A DNA stretch of 64,000 bases from Sporosarcina pasteurii (lineage in GTDB: Bacteria; Bacillota; Bacilli; Bacillales_A; Planococcaceae), in contig NZ_CP160452.1 of the NCBI RefSeq assembly GCF_041295575.1, forward strand, positions 1,922,001 through 1,986,000. Reading direction: 5' to 3'. A program made the position numbers and the translations under genes. A model generated the notes under the pieces. It made no database searches. It was not told the DNA's origin and worked only from the letters and a program-made list of their open reading frames with translations. This document shows positions 8,609 to 17,483 of the stretch, in pieces (within the stretch, counting starts at the first letter, position 1; the number at the start of each line of letters is the position of its first letter).

Positions 8609-9085
8609 TCAAACCGTCAAATCATTTTCTGTTTTCATATGAATCGCTTCTTGCAAAAGTCTATGAAGAACAGCTGCAAAAACTGCGATCACCATTGAAG
8701 CAAAGATAGGAACCATTCCAACTATAATCAGTCCTGGTGCATCATCGAGCTCTGCGACGAAAAATACAAATGGTAATACAATCACATACAAACCACTAAT
8801 GACCATTGCGCAACGTTTAATCTTTTTTAAAGCGTTAACAGAACGCTCAGAGAAAGCTTTGTTTTTATCAATAAAGCTTAAGAGTTTAAATGCCTGGGAC
8901 AATGCAATAAAAAACGGGATTACCGATAGATACATGCCTATTACAATCGGATAGAGGATTTGGTCATAATTCGAATTAAAAGGATTCTTTGCTAACCAAG
9001 TCACGCCAAATATACCGAGCGCAAGGACTGGAATTCCCATTAGAAAAACAGCGATTTTTAAAAAGAGTGTTGAACCTTGTTTCAT
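8609..9085 (-). CDS. DUF2975 family membrane protein
   Basis: 158 residues with four hydrophobic segments (about 8-28, 45-65, 95-115, 125-147). The pattern, with the cytosolic loop AFSERSVNALKKIKRCA between segments two and three, is that of DUF2975. ATG 9085 is chosen because GAGGTG lies just before it; a GTG three codons upstream is part of this ribosome site. It is the first gene of a two-gene operon with the HTH protein. Function unknown. Confidence 0.8.
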   Translation of the reverse strand: MKQGSTLFLKIAVFLMGIPVLALGIFGVTWLAKNPFNSNYDQILYPIVIGMYLSVIPFFIALSQAFKLLSFIDKNKAFSERSVNALKKIKRCAMVISGLYVIVLPFVFFVAELDDAPGLIIVGMVPIFASMVIAVFAAVLHRLLQEAIHMKTENDLTV

Positions 9086-9276
9086 AAAAAGCACCTCAAT
9101 TATTTTTGATGTTTTTTATATTAACAGGAGTTTTATCGTTTATCAATAAAAATTTATTCTTTAATAGATTTTAATATGATCCTCAACGCTAATCGCTCGA
9201 GCCTTATTTTTCGGATATCAAGACTTTCTTTGTTATAATTACCGTGATAAATATGAATGAATAAAGGAGTCATACC

Positions 9277-9993
9277 ATGCAAAATTTAAAAGGAAAAACG
9301 GCGTTAATTACAGGCGCAGGCAGAGGAATTGGACGTGCAACAGCGATTGCATTTGCTAAAGAAGGGATTAATGTAGGGTTAGTTGGAAGAACAGGTGCAA
9401 ACCTAGAAAAAGTAGCAGAAGAAATTGCAGAATATGGCGTTGAGGTAACCATGGCAACTGCAGATGTTTCAGATATTGAATCTGCTCAGAAAGCTGTGGA
9501 GCATATCCAATCCGAACTAGGTACCATTGATATTTTAATTAACAATGCTGGGGTTGCCAAATTCGGTAAGTTCCTAGATTTATCTCCAGATGAGTTTAAA
9601 AATATTATCGATATTAACCTAATGGGCGTTTATAACGTCACAAGAGCTGTACTTCCTAGCATGATTGAACAAAGTTCGGGAGACATTATTAATATTTCTT
9701 CAACTGCAGGAGAAAGAGGCGGTCCTGTAACTGCTGCATACAGTGCATCTAAGTTTGGCCTGATTGGACTAACAGAATCTCTTATGCAAGAAGTTAGAAA
9801 GCATAACATTCGCGTAACAGCACTCACACCGAGTACAGTTGCAACTGATTTAGCATTTGCAGAAAATCTAACTGACGGCAATCCTGACAACGTGATGCAG
9901 CCAGAAGATTTAGCTGATTTAATGGTTGCACAATTAAAGCTTCACCCACGTGTTTTCGTCAAATCTGCTGGTTTATGGTCGACAAATCCTTAA
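9277..9993 (+). CDS. Short-chain dehydrogenase/reductase (FabG-like 3-oxoacyl reductase)
   Basis: 238 residues, the classical SDR length. GAGRGIG at 13-19 is the NAD(P) glycine motif, NNAG at 89-92 stabilises the central sheet, and Ser141/142, Tyr155 and Lys159 (AAYSASK) form the catalytic set. An Arg at position 38 after the second strand favours NADP. The sequence fits generic FabG-like reductases; no fatty-acid synthesis gene is adjacent, so a different carbonyl substrate is possible. An AAAGGAG site lies about 9 bases before ATG. A strong terminator follows. Confidence 0.88.
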   Translation: MQNLKGKTALITGAGRGIGRATAIAFAKEGINVGLVGRTGANLEKVAEEIAEYGVEVTMATADVSDIESAQKAVEHIQSELGTIDILINNAGVAKFGKFLDLSPDEFKNIIDINLMGVYNVTRAVLPSMIEQSSGDIINISSTAGERGGPVTAAYSASKFGLIGLTESLMQEVRKHNIRVTALTPSTVATDLAFAENLTDGNPDNVMQPEDLADLMVAQLKLHPRVFVKSAGLWSTNP

Positions 9994-9999
9994 TATGCA

Positions 10000-10029
10000 A
10001 AAAGCCTTCCTCACATTGGGAAGGCTTTT
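10000..10029. terminator. Bidirectional terminator between the SDR and SIMPL genes
   Basis: AAAAGCCTTCC, loop, GGAAGGCTTTT. It lies between the convergent genes at 9277-9993 and 10055-10714 and can serve both. Confidence 0.85.
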
Positions 10030-10054
10030 CTACTCTTCTTCAATTTTTCTTCTA

Positions 10055-10714
10055 TTAATAGTTAAATTGTACAGTGACAGAAGCGTTAATTGTTAATTGT
10101 CCAGGTTCAATCGGTGTTGTACCACTCATCTCCTTAGCGACAAACATTCGAGGAATGATTGGCGCTTCTCTCCGTTCCTCTACAATCTTAATCGGAATCG
10201 GGTCAATTTGAAGATGCATCGTTTCTGCCATCGATTGCGCTTTCTCAGTAGCATCGTTCAAGGCTTCATTTAATGCTTTTTGGTACGCCGCTTGTTCATC
10301 TGCAACGAAAAATTGGATATTCGATATGCCGTTCGCGCCGTTTTCAACAGCTAAATCAATAATGGCACCAATTTTATCAATGACTACACTCGTTACCTGT
10401 ATGACATTAGAGACTTCATATCCCCTAAACCTTTGTTCTCCATCGATATAATCATATTGAGGAGTAATATTATAGGATGCGGTTTGTATATGTTCATTAT
10501 CAATTCCAAAATTCAATAACGCCTCAATCACTTGATTCATCGCAGTTGCATTTTCTTGTTGGGCAATGGTTAATGTTTCATTTTCAGTTCGTACTTCTAC
10601 ATGAACTTGAACAGTATCCGGCGGCAACGTGATACTACCAGTGCCAATCACCGTCATCACGCCTTTTGTTCTTCGAGTATTTTGCAGGACATACGGATAA
10701 TAAATGGCTTCCAT
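10055..10714 (-). CDS. SIMPL domain protein (DUF541, YggE-like)
   Basis: About 219 residues. After a short N-terminal tail, MTVIGTGSITLPPDTVQVHV opens the SIMPL (DUF541) fold. TASYNITPQYDYIDGEQRF and ALNDATEKAQSMAETM are typical of the family, which is found at cell surfaces and is linked to oxidative-stress tolerance in E. coli YggE. No signal peptide is seen, so the protein is probably cytosolic. The listed ATG is directly against an AGAAGGG site; an ATT three codons in would have better spacing, so the N-terminus is uncertain. Confidence 0.8.
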   Translation of the reverse strand: MEAIYYPYVLQNTRRTKGVMTVIGTGSITLPPDTVQVHVEVRTENETLTIAQQENATAMNQVIEALLNFGIDNEHIQTASYNITPQYDYIDGEQRFRGYEVSNVIQVTSVVIDKIGAIIDLAVENGANGISNIQFFVADEQAAYQKALNEALNDATEKAQSMAETMHLQIDPIPIKIVEERREAPIIPRMFVAKEMSGTTPIEPGQLTINASVTVQFNY

Positions 10715-10770
10715 CCCTTCTACGATTCACTTGTTTAATTGTATGTATTTCGTATGGAATAAAACACAAG

Positions 10771-11283
10771 TCACTTTTCTATATTGGATAAACAATCCCA
10801 ACCATATGCAACTTCCTTCAACTTTTTCCCAGCAATTTCAATTTCAGCAGTGTCCACTTTCTTTCCGCCTAGCTTTTCATAGAAATGGCAAGCAGGATTA
10901 TCCGCCAACGCCCAAATGAGCATTGAATTCAAATTCTTACCCTGTAAATCTTTCACAACCCGATTAAAAAGCTTCCGGCCAAGCCCCTTCCCTTGCGTTG
11001 CCTCCAATAAATAAATCGCATACAACTCACCTAGGTAATCTTTATATTTGCCTGTACGCTCTTTTCCGCCTGTTGCAAATCCGACAAGTTGATCGCTTTC
11101 ATCTTCTACAATATAAATCGTATTTTCCTTTATCCCACGTACCCAAATCTTTTCTCGTTCTTTATAAGCAAGACTACTTAAATAAGAATCCGGGACAATC
11201 CCCTGATAAGTGGTTCTCCAACTGTCAACATGAACTTTCGCAATGCCTTTTACATCTTCTACTGTCGCTTTTCGAATGAACAT
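10771..11283 (-). CDS. GNAT family N-acetyltransferase
   Basis: 170 residues. Opens MFIRKATVEDVKGIAKVHVD, a standard GNAT start. The acetyl-CoA site is in YLLEATQGKGLGRKLFNRVV, where QGKGLG is motif A, and NPACHFYEKLGGK is motif B. The central WRTTYQGIVPDSYL segment marks a common Bacillus subgroup of unknown substrate. A GGGAGAG site precedes the ATG. A single-gene unit. Confidence 0.87.
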   Translation of the reverse strand: MFIRKATVEDVKGIAKVHVDSWRTTYQGIVPDSYLSSLAYKEREKIWVRGIKENTIYIVEDESDQLVGFATGGKERTGKYKDYLGELYAIYLLEATQGKGLGRKLFNRVVKDLQGKNLNSMLIWALADNPACHFYEKLGGKKVDTAEIEIAGKKLKEVAYGWDCLSNIEK

Positions 11284-11360
11284 CCTGCAACTCTCCCTTT
11301 CCCTCTACTCTATATGCCTATTCAATAAACTCCTTTGAAAACCTTTATTTTTAGAAAACA

Positions 11361-11389
11361 AAAAAGACCCGCAAACTGCGAATCTAAAA
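11361..11389 (-). terminator. Terminator of the DUF457 gene
   Basis: Read on the minus strand, GATTCGCA and TGCGGGTC pair with two G-T wobbles, followed by TTTTTT, 12 bases past the stop. Confidence 0.6.
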
Positions 11390-11401
11390 TGTTCCATCTT
11401 T

Positions 11402-11881
11402 TTACAAATAAAAACCAAGTACTTGGAAACCATAATAAAACGAAATCAGTGTCAATAAACTAAACACAATGCCTTCTACTTTGCTGCCGGTTCTCGTTGT
11501 TACTGGAAACCGAACCGTTAAGTTAAGCGGAAAAAATAATTTAATGCCATTTCTAGTTGCCATGTCTAAGATATAATGACTGACCATGCCAACTAAGATT
11601 CCAGTTTTTACTACATCGTTCGGAAAGAACGCATTCATTAACGAAGCGATTAGGACCAAAAATAATATACTATGTGTAAAAGTACGATGTCCAAATAAGG
11701 TATTGATGATTTTCGATAGTAGCGGTAATTTTCTTCCTAATTTACTACCACTATGGCAAATGTCTGGTAGAAGTGCGCCTACAATCCCGGCACCTACTAA
11801 AATCATTGGATCCTCATTTGCGATGTGGGCATAAGCAAGACTTGCTGCAATTCCGCCTAAGATGTGAGTTTTCCCTGTCAT
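11402..11881 (-). CDS. Membrane-bound metal-dependent hydrolase, YdjM/DUF457-like
   Basis: 159 residues. The metal-site pattern of the family is present: MTGKTHILGG at the start (His6), GALLPDICHSGS, FGHRTFTHSILF, and VSHYILDMATRNGI. Four hydrophobic segments embed it in the membrane. E. coli YdjM belongs to the LexA regulon, but no LexA-type box is obvious here. The substrate is not known for the family. The ribosome site AGGAGGGG is strong. Confidence 0.83.
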   Translation of the reverse strand: MTGKTHILGGIAASLAYAHIANEDPMILVGAGIVGALLPDICHSGSKLGRKLPLLSKIINTLFGHRTFTHSILFLVLIASLMNAFFPNDVVKTGILVGMVSHYILDMATRNGIKLFFPLNLTVRFPVTTRTGSKVEGIVFSLLTLISFYYGFQVLGFYL

Positions 11882-11977
11882 GCTACCCCTCCTTTAACAT
11901 TTTCCATAATACCATAATTTAACCAGTGAGTGAATCATACGTTCGACTCATCGAGGCATTGATTTTCAACACAAAAA

Positions 11978-12011
11978 GATCATAGTAGACGAAAGCGTCC
12001 CACTATGATCT
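11978..12011. terminator. Terminator of the DUF420 gene
   Basis: AGATCATAGT and ACTATGATCT form a 10-bp stem 8 bases downstream of the minus-strand stop. Confidence 0.75.
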
Positions 12012-12018
12012 TCGTTGA

Positions 12019-12576
12019 TTAATAATATGGCGAAATCAAAATATAAACGAGTACTCCTGTAAGGCTGACATACAGCCAAATCGGCATTGTCCAACGCGCG
12101 ATTTTACGATGACGTTCATTTTCCATATTCCAAGCACGCGCAACACTCGTTAACGCCAATGGAACAATTGCCGCCGCAAGCACAATATGGGTAATTAAAA
12201 TGAAGTAATAAAAACCTGCGATCAAACCTTCTCCGCCAAACGGGGTCGATGGCGCTAAAAAGTGAAATGTCACGTATGACACTAAAAATAGCGACGTCGT
12301 CACAAAAGCCGCATAAATAAGACGGCGATGGAGTGTAACATTTTTCTTAATAATAGCAAGAAGTGCAAACAACAAAAATATAAAAGTAAACGTATTAAAA
12401 ATTGCATTCAAGAGCGGTAAAATTGTCACATCAAACGCATCAAAATCTTCATACCCCGGAAGTCCAGCCAACACACCAATTGCCCCTATTAAAATAATAG
12501 AAATGATAATAATTGCTGGTTTGTAATTACGTTTTTTAAAGTTAGGACTGATATTTTCTATTTTACTACTAGCCAT
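12019..12576 (-). CDS. DUF420 membrane protein (YozB/CtaM-like)
   Basis: 185 residues with five membrane segments. LPLLNAIFNTFTFIFLLFAL, the segment HRRLIYAAFVTTSLFLVSY and the HFLAPSTPFGG loop, ending HRKIARWTMPIWLYVSLTGV, match DUF420. In Staphylococcus aureus the relative CtaM is needed for a functional haem-copper terminal oxidase, and Bacillus YozB lies in the same group. The several conserved histidines fit a metal or haem role. No oxidase genes are adjacent here, so the role is from family knowledge. A GGAG site precedes the ATG. Confidence 0.83.
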   Translation of the reverse strand: MASSKIENISPNFKKRNYKPAIIIISIILIGAIGVLAGLPGYEDFDAFDVTILPLLNAIFNTFTFIFLLFALLAIIKKNVTLHRRLIYAAFVTTSLFLVSYVTFHFLAPSTPFGGEGLIAGFYYFILITHIVLAAAIVPLALTSVARAWNMENERHRKIARWTMPIWLYVSLTGVLVYILISPYY

Positions 12577-12919
12577 TTAATCATTCACTCCATTATACTT
12601 TTCTGAAGTTCTTTCTAATTACTTTAACATAACGATTCTATCATAACCATTTAATTGTAAAAGTTTTGATGCTTGTCAAAAAGATGTGGCAAAATTATGG
12701 ATGTGCGTTCATTTTTGAAATGTAGGCTGAATTCGTTAGATTCTACGAGCAATCCTGCAAGATGTCCGACCAATCATGTAGGATGTCCCCTCAATCTTCA
12801 AATGTCCTCTGAATACGATTGGTTGTCCGCTCAATCACATAAAATTCACGCTCTATTTTCATACATAAATTTAATTTTATAGACCATATTAAAAAGGAAT
12901 AACTAGAAGGAGGTTTTTG
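12577..12919. other. Intergenic stretch with a degenerate tandem repeat
   Basis: 343 bases between divergent genes. Apart from the ~20-bp tandem repeats at 12761-12840, it holds a possible forespore-type promoter (ACATA, 17 bases, CATATTA ending about 12892) for the small gene at 12920. That promoter call is weak. Confidence 0.4.
12761..12840. repeat. Four imperfect ~20-bp tandem repeats
   Basis: Units begin at 12761, 12782, 12801 and 12821. Each carries a variant of RATGTCCNCTCAATC: GATGTCCGACCAATC, GATGTCCCCTCAATC, AATGTCCTCTGAATA, GGTTGTCCGCTCAATC. They decay from unit to unit and have no spacers, so this is not a CRISPR array. Confidence 0.6.
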
Positions 12920-13090
12920 ATGATGGGAAGAGATGATCATAAAGGAAAGAGCAATAATTCAAAGTCCTTACCGCAAACACCGAAAAACCAAAAGATACAG
13001 CCTGGTGATATGAAAGCGGAAATGGCAGAGGAATTTGCTGAATTAACTAAACCTAAACGCCAGAAAAACAAATCAAAACGTAAAAAATAG
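12920..13090 (+). CDS. Small basic YfhD-like protein
   Basis: 56 residues, translated by hand; too short for a usual ORF scan. ATG 12920 (or 12923) follows an AGGAGG site. The sequence MGRDDHKGKSNNSKSLPQTP and a lysine/arginine-rich tail ending KNKSKRKK resemble the YfhD family of small proteins in spore formers, where LPQTPKN is conserved. It is hydrophilic with no membrane segment. It ends 37 bases before the deacetylase gene and is probably co-transcribed with it. The function is unknown; a spore role is an inference. Confidence 0.7.
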   Translation: MMGRDDHKGKSNNSKSLPQTPKNQKIQPGDMKAEMAEEFAELTKPKRQKNKSKRKK

Positions 13091-13127
13091 CTTGAGTAGA
13101 ACTTCTATCTCATATAGGAGATTTAAG

Positions 13128-14093
13128 ATGAAAAAAACATATCTATTCGTTAGTATTATCTATATCGCTATAATTGTTCTCGTACTTGAAGTGATTACAG
13201 CGAACCCAAATGAACAAACGGCAACCATTCAAACGTCAGCCAATTTAATCCCCACCAACTTTGAAAATGAGAACTTACTAGAACAGATTCACGCCTACGC
13301 GAACGAAAATAATCGTGAGCCGATTGACGCGAAAGTGGACCCTATCTGGAAAGCAATACCAGGTTATAATGGACTTGAGGTTGACATTGAAGAAAGTTAT
13401 TTAGCGATGTGGCCAAATGAAACATTCGATGAAAAGCTGATTGTCTATAAAGAAGTTTCACCTAAAGTCCATTTGGCTGATTTATCGCCTTCCCCTATTT
13501 ATAAAGGCAATCCTGAAAAACCAATGGTAACCCTATTAATTAACGTGGCTTGGGGCAATGAATTTATTCCCGATATTTTGGACACATTACAGCAACATCA
13601 TGTCCGTGCAACCTTTTTCTTCGATGGAAGTTGGGTTAAAAAAAATCCAGATTTGGCTAAGGCCATTTACGATAAAGGCCACGAAATTGGCAACCATGCT
13701 TATAGTCATCCCGATCTTAAATTTTATTCCCGCAGCCAAACGATGAAAGAACTAAAAAAGACAAACGATATCATAGAAGAAACTTTATCGATTAAACCCC
13801 AATGGTTCGCTCCACCAAGTGGTAGTTTTAACGATGAAACCGTAACAATCGCTCGGGAATTGGACATGTTCACCATTCTTTGGACAGTGGATACCGTTGA
13901 CTGGAAAAAACCAGAAACATCACGGATGGTCAGACGAGTTGTATCAAAAGTGCATAACGGAGCAATGATTTTAATGCACCCAACCCAGCCTGTTGCTGAA
14001 GGGCTTGGGCAAATGATTCAAGAAATAAAAGATAAAGGCTATGTACTCGGAACCGTTTCTGAAATGATGGATGAAAAACGAATTGACCAATAA
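13128..14093 (+). CDS. Polysaccharide deacetylase-like protein, YlxY type
   Basis: 321 residues from ATG 13128, which has AGGAG about 8 bases upstream; an in-frame upstream start at 13092 lacks one. A single N-terminal membrane segment (residues 4-22) anchors it outside. The NodB fold runs from about residue 125. The zinc-type motif HAYSH is present in GNHAYSHPDL, but the usual catalytic TFDDG is replaced by INVAWGNE, so the catalytic aspartate is missing. This is the known pattern of Bacillus YlxY, linked to sporulation. The protein may bind rather than deacetylate glycan. It ends in a region shared with a bidirectional terminator. Confidence 0.85.
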   Translation: MKKTYLFVSIIYIAIIVLVLEVITANPNEQTATIQTSANLIPTNFENENLLEQIHAYANENNREPIDAKVDPIWKAIPGYNGLEVDIEESYLAMWPNETFDEKLIVYKEVSPKVHLADLSPSPIYKGNPEKPMVTLLINVAWGNEFIPDILDTLQQHHVRATFFFDGSWVKKNPDLAKAIYDKGHEIGNHAYSHPDLKFYSRSQTMKELKKTNDIIEETLSIKPQWFAPPSGSFNDETVTIARELDMFTILWTVDTVDWKKPETSRMVRRVVSKVHNGAMILMHPTQPVAEGLGQMIQEIKDKGYVLGTVSEMMDEKRIDQ

Positions 14094-14101
14094 ATGAACA
14101 A

Positions 14102-14137
14102 TAAAAAGCCGCCAATAGTAGCTATTAGGCGGTTTTT
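14102..14137. terminator. Bidirectional terminator
   Basis: AAAAAGCCGCC, AATAG/CTATT inner stem, GGCGGTTTTT. It lies between the convergent deacetylase and lipoprotein genes. Confidence 0.85.
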
Positions 14138-14141
14138 CATA

Positions 14142-14594
14142 TTATTTGGTCATCATTAATTCTTTCGTATCGCGGCCTTTAAACGTTACTTTCAATTTCA
14201 AACTTTTATAGTCCATCACTTCAAACGCTTTTGCTGTTTCTTTAATCATATCCTCATCATCCATCTCAGCATCTAACTCAAGCTCTTTGAAAATCTTGTC
14301 AAGCTTCTCCATCGCTTTATCTCCGTGTAGATAGACATTATCAATTTTGCTTTCATAAACAGCTTCTGTTTTATCCACTTTTTCATCGTAATTACCAATG
14401 AGTGCCTCTTTCATTTCAGTTGTATCAAAAGTGACGTTAAACATTGTAAAACCATATTCCTCACCTAATGATTCAGCTGTTTCATCTTCGTCCACTTCTT
14501 TTGTCACTAGATTTCTATTTGTACAAGCAAAAAGGATTAAACTAGCTACAATTAAAAGAAAGGTCAGCCGGAAAAATCGTTTATTCAATTTCAT
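14142..14594 (-). CDS. YusW-like lipoprotein
   Basis: 150 residues. A lipoprotein signal peptide is visible: positive start, hydrophobic run, and lipobox LFAC with Cys24. The mature part is small and acidic (KEVDEDETAESLGEEYGF), with a beta-rich segment FTMFNVTFDTTEMKEALIG, like YusW-family proteins of unknown function. The ATG abuts the AGAGGGG site; a TTG two codons in (14588) has better spacing and may be the real start. Standing alone, with a shared terminator. Confidence 0.7.
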   Translation of the reverse strand: MKLNKRFFRLTFLLIVASLILFACTNRNLVTKEVDEDETAESLGEEYGFTMFNVTFDTTEMKEALIGNYDEKVDKTEAVYESKIDNVYLHGDKAMEKLDKIFKELELDAEMDDEDMIKETAKAFEVMDYKSLKLKVTFKGRDTKELMMTK

Positions 14595-14824
14595 CCCCTC
14601 TTCTTCATTACTTATTGTTACTTTAACCGAAAGGGGCTCTGTATATACGCAAAATCAAACTGGTGGAATTAAAAGAGGTTCCTCTGACTAATGATGGGTT
14701 CTCTTCAGAATCACAAGTCATTAAATAACAAACTCAAAATCGCATGTTAAACCTGGAACTTTCCAATTGCCGCACAAGACACGCAGCATTATTGAGCACT
14801 ACACAGTTTTCACAGCTATTTCAG

Positions 14825-14838
14825 TAACGCACCCGTTA
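14825..14838. repeat. GCGCCC-loop hairpin
   Basis: TAAC, GCACCC, GTTA, 15 bases downstream of the stop of the gene at 14853. Confidence 0.6.
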
Positions 14839-14852
14839 GCGAAAGAACTATA

Positions 14853-15083
14853 CTAATTTAACTCTTTATAATCTTTGTATGAACTTCGAACAACAAAAAA
14901 GACAATTAAACCAGTAAGAATAAATACGATTACTCCTTTTACAAGGTTTGGTTCGCCAAATATCAAATGTAATACAGTTGCAAATGAAAATGGAACTCCT
15001 AACCAAACTAATATGGAAGGTATAATAAATAAACCAACTAGAAAACCCAATAACGAATATGAAATATATTTTCTTTTGCTCAT
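14853..15083 (-). CDS. Small two-segment membrane protein, unknown function
   Basis: 76 residues with two hydrophobic segments (about 8-30 and 48-66) and a charged tail SSYKDYKELN. GGGGGATTT lies before the ATG. I do not recognise a family. It has the same form as the small membrane proteins at 20-22 kb and, like them, is followed by a GCGCCC-loop hairpin. Confidence 0.65.
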   Translation of the reverse strand: MSKRKYISYSLLGFLVGLFIIPSILVWLGVPFSFATVLHLIFGEPNLVKGVIVFILTGLIVFFVVRSSYKDYKELN

Positions 15084-15235
15084 AAAATCTAAATCCCCCT
15101 TTGATTCGTTAATCTAACCTGAAATCCTTATGCCGGAGAATAATCTTTCACAAACTTTACATTCAATTTAATACGAATGTTAAGAATATACAGTGTAATC
15201 GTTTTAATAATACTATATAAAATTATAAAGAATGT

Positions 15236-15263
15236 AAAAAGCACTGCAATTGCAGTGCTTTTT
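15236..15263. terminator. Terminator-like perfect palindrome
   Basis: AAAAAGCACTGCAA paired with TTGCAGTGCTTTTT, a 14-bp perfect inverted repeat about 55 bases past the stop of the YtpB-like gene. It can act in both directions. Confidence 0.75.
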
Positions 15264-15318
15264 ACTGTTCTAATTTGGTGTTACTCCTCCGACAGGTCAC
15301 CTTGATTCATACTAATAT

Positions 15319-16419
15319 TTATCGATTTATTACTTCCGTCTTCTTTCCAAATGCAGGCAGCTTTTGTTGAACCCACCTGTATGCCCTGCCATTCCAATAG
15401 AAAAATCGGCTAATCATTCCACCTTGCTTCATCACTCTTTTCGCAAGTGCTTTCACCGCTTTTTGTTCATTCACTTTTCGATCTGATAAATACACGCCGA
15501 GTAATCCTCGAACAATTAATTGATGGAATTGATTGTCCGGCAAATCTTTCGTACGTCGATCTGCTTCGAGCAAAAAATGGATAAGACGCATGGCTAGTTG
15601 CTCTTCATTTTCATAATAAAAACAAAAATTCAAATCGCCACCTATACGGTCTTCATCTTGGTCAATAAAATAATCTAATAAAATGTGTAAACCTTGGATG
15701 TATGGGAAATAGCCGTCCCGAATCATCTCTGCATGTACTGCTTGAAAGTCTGGGCGAAGTGCATATGAGACGAGACAAAAAATCCCCAAAGTAGAACCAG
15801 AACAAGCTGAAAACTCATACCAAGTCATAGACGGTAGAAATTCTTTTTGTTGCTCATACAAAGCAATTAAACGGTCTTCACGTTCATCTTTCCGCACATG
15901 CTTATGAATTTGCAAGTCACAATAATACGCACATAGCTCTAACATAAACGGTCGAATGGTTTCATAATGAGGCACAGATTTTAGTACATTTTGACAAGCT
16001 TTCATCAATTCTTCTAAATAACCCGCATCGTCTTGGTCTTCCCTGAAACGATAATAATTCCGAGAAGGCGCATCAACAGTTAACGCATCTGTCATTGATT
16101 CATGCAATGCAGCAAAATCATTCGGATCTAAAGACGTACTCCGGTCGCATAAATTGTCTAAGTAATCGCTAATTGTTTGGTAGGCGACAATAAATTTGAT
16201 TGCTTCTCTTTTTTTGCCGAGTGCAGTAAGTGCCATAATTGAACCGCCTTCACAGTGAATCGTTTTCTGTTCAATACTGGCTAATGCTTGTTGTCTTAGT
16301 TCATCATTTGGAATTTCTTCTGCACGCTTTTTCCAGTAGCGCAACTCTTCGTGGACAGCCGGCATAATATTTCGATACACTTTATCCATTAACGTAATCG
16401 GATGACTCGGTATTTTCAT
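15319..16419 (-). CDS. ytpB: Tetraprenyl-beta-curcumene synthase-like protein (DUF2600)
   Basis: 366 residues, full length for DUF2600. Helical throughout. The motif QTISDYLDNLCDRS near residue 83 supplies the acidic cluster expected for diphosphate-Mg binding, and HCEGGSIMAL precedes it. Family member YtpB of Bacillus subtilis converts heptaprenyl diphosphate to tetraprenyl-beta-curcumene, precursor of spore-associated C35 terpenoids. The partner cyclase (SqhC) is not in view. GGGGTATAAGAA precedes the ATG. The family is clear; the product length here is inferred. Confidence 0.85.
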   Translation of the reverse strand: MKIPSHPITLMDKVYRNIMPAVHEELRYWKKRAEEIPNDELRQQALASIEQKTIHCEGGSIMALTALGKKREAIKFIVAYQTISDYLDNLCDRSTSLDPNDFAALHESMTDALTVDAPSRNYYRFREDQDDAGYLEELMKACQNVLKSVPHYETIRPFMLELCAYYCDLQIHKHVRKDEREDRLIALYEQQKEFLPSMTWYEFSACSGSTLGIFCLVSYALRPDFQAVHAEMIRDGYFPYIQGLHILLDYFIDQDEDRIGGDLNFCFYYENEEQLAMRLIHFLLEADRRTKDLPDNQFHQLIVRGLLGVYLSDRKVNEQKAVKALAKRVMKQGGMISRFFYWNGRAYRWVQQKLPAFGKKTEVINR

Positions 16420-16520
16420 TTCTTATACCCCATTTCCCAAATACTCCCAATGGCTTGCGTTTATTTTAAATTTCTTACACATATTTACAACTAACCTTGA
16501 TATAATAAATCAGATATTTG

Positions 16521-16649
16521 TTGATTGGAGTGCAGGGCGGCGACTCCTGTGGGATTAGCCGGACAGGTAAGACCCCGCAGGGAGCGAAGCGACTGAGGAA
16601 GCTTACCGCCGGCCCCACGGAAAGCGTCCGCCCGGAACGGAAATCAACC
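16521..16649. repeat. Dispersed intergenic repeat, copy 1
   Basis: 129 bases starting TTGATT and ending AATCAACC. The interior GGCGGCGACTCCTGTGG, GGACAGGTAAGACCCC and CCCCACGGAAAGCGTCCGCC are shared with copy 2 at 55074-55194. It is much richer in GC than its surroundings and can fold back on itself. No ORF of its own. It is a common type of repeat in Bacillales genomes, from memory. Confidence 0.85.
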
Positions 16650-16671
16650 TAGTTTTTGTAGTGGGGAACTA

Positions 16672-17427
16672 TCAAAAATTAATTTCAAGCATAATCGGAC
16701 AATGGTCGCTTCCCATAATATCCGCATGGATTGCCGCATCTTTCAACTTCGGTTCTAATCGTTTCGACGTGATAAAATAATCTATCCGCCATCCAATGTT
16801 TCGCTCCCGGACTTTATTCATGTACGACCACCATGTATAATTCTCTTCTTGCTCTGGATAGAAGTAACGATACGTATCCGTAAACCCTGCCTCTAGCAGC
16901 TTTGTCATTCGGCCTCGTTCTTCATAAGTAAATCCTGAATTCCCAATGTTAGACTTTACATTTCGAATATCAATTTCTTCATGCGCTACATTTAAGTCCC
17001 CGCAATAAATGACGGGTTTCTTTTCATCTAGCGAATTCAAATAAGTAAACATTTTTTCTTCCCATTCAAGGCGATAAGGAAGTCTGGCTAAACTTCTCTG
17101 CGCATTCGGTGTATACACGTTGATCAAATAAAATGCTGGAAACTCAAGCGTTAATATACGGCCTTCTTCTTCAGTTTCGTCATCCCCTACACCATAATGC
17201 ACAGATAAAGGCTTTTCTTTCGTAAACACGGCTGTTCCAGAATATCCTTTCTTCACTGCATAATTCCAATATTGATAATACCCTTCTAGGTCCAAGTCGA
17301 TTTGTCCTTCTTGCAATTTAATTTCCTGAACGGAAAATATATCTGCGCCGACTGCTTTAAAATAATCTAAAAAACCTTTACGAACACAAGCCCGTAACCC
17401 GTTTACATTCCACGATACTAATTTCAA
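16672..17427 (-). CDS. exoA: Exodeoxyribonuclease III / AP endonuclease
   Basis: 251 residues, standard for the ExoA/XthA family. Motifs in order: SWNVNGLRA (metal/asparagine), FSVQEIKLQ with the metal-binding Glu, NVYTPNAQR, GDLNVAHEEIDIRN with the catalytic Asp-Asn, and the C-terminal GSDHCPIML with the catalytic Asp-His. It repairs abasic sites and acts as a 3' exonuclease on duplex DNA. The start is a TTG with GAGAGG upstream. A single gene beside the GNAT gene, with the dispersed repeat just past its stop. Confidence 0.95.
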   Translation of the reverse strand: MKLVSWNVNGLRACVRKGFLDYFKAVGADIFSVQEIKLQEGQIDLDLEGYYQYWNYAVKKGYSGTAVFTKEKPLSVHYGVGDDETEEEGRILTLEFPAFYLINVYTPNAQRSLARLPYRLEWEEKMFTYLNSLDEKKPVIYCGDLNVAHEEIDIRNVKSNIGNSGFTYEERGRMTKLLEAGFTDTYRYFYPEQEENYTWWSYMNKVRERNIGWRIDYFITSKRLEPKLKDAAIHADIMGSDHCPIMLEINF

Positions 17428-17483
17428 TCTAAATACCTCTCCTTCTCTTACGCTAGCACTAGTTTATCAAATTAACGAAGGAG

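Noticed and set aside
12761..12840. Regular ~20-bp repeats resembling a CRISPR array
   Set aside because: Units are back to back without unique spacers, decay between copies, and no cas gene is near.
15236..15263. Perfect 28-base palindrome as a protein-binding site
   Set aside because: Flanking A and T runs and its place past a stop codon fit a terminator better.
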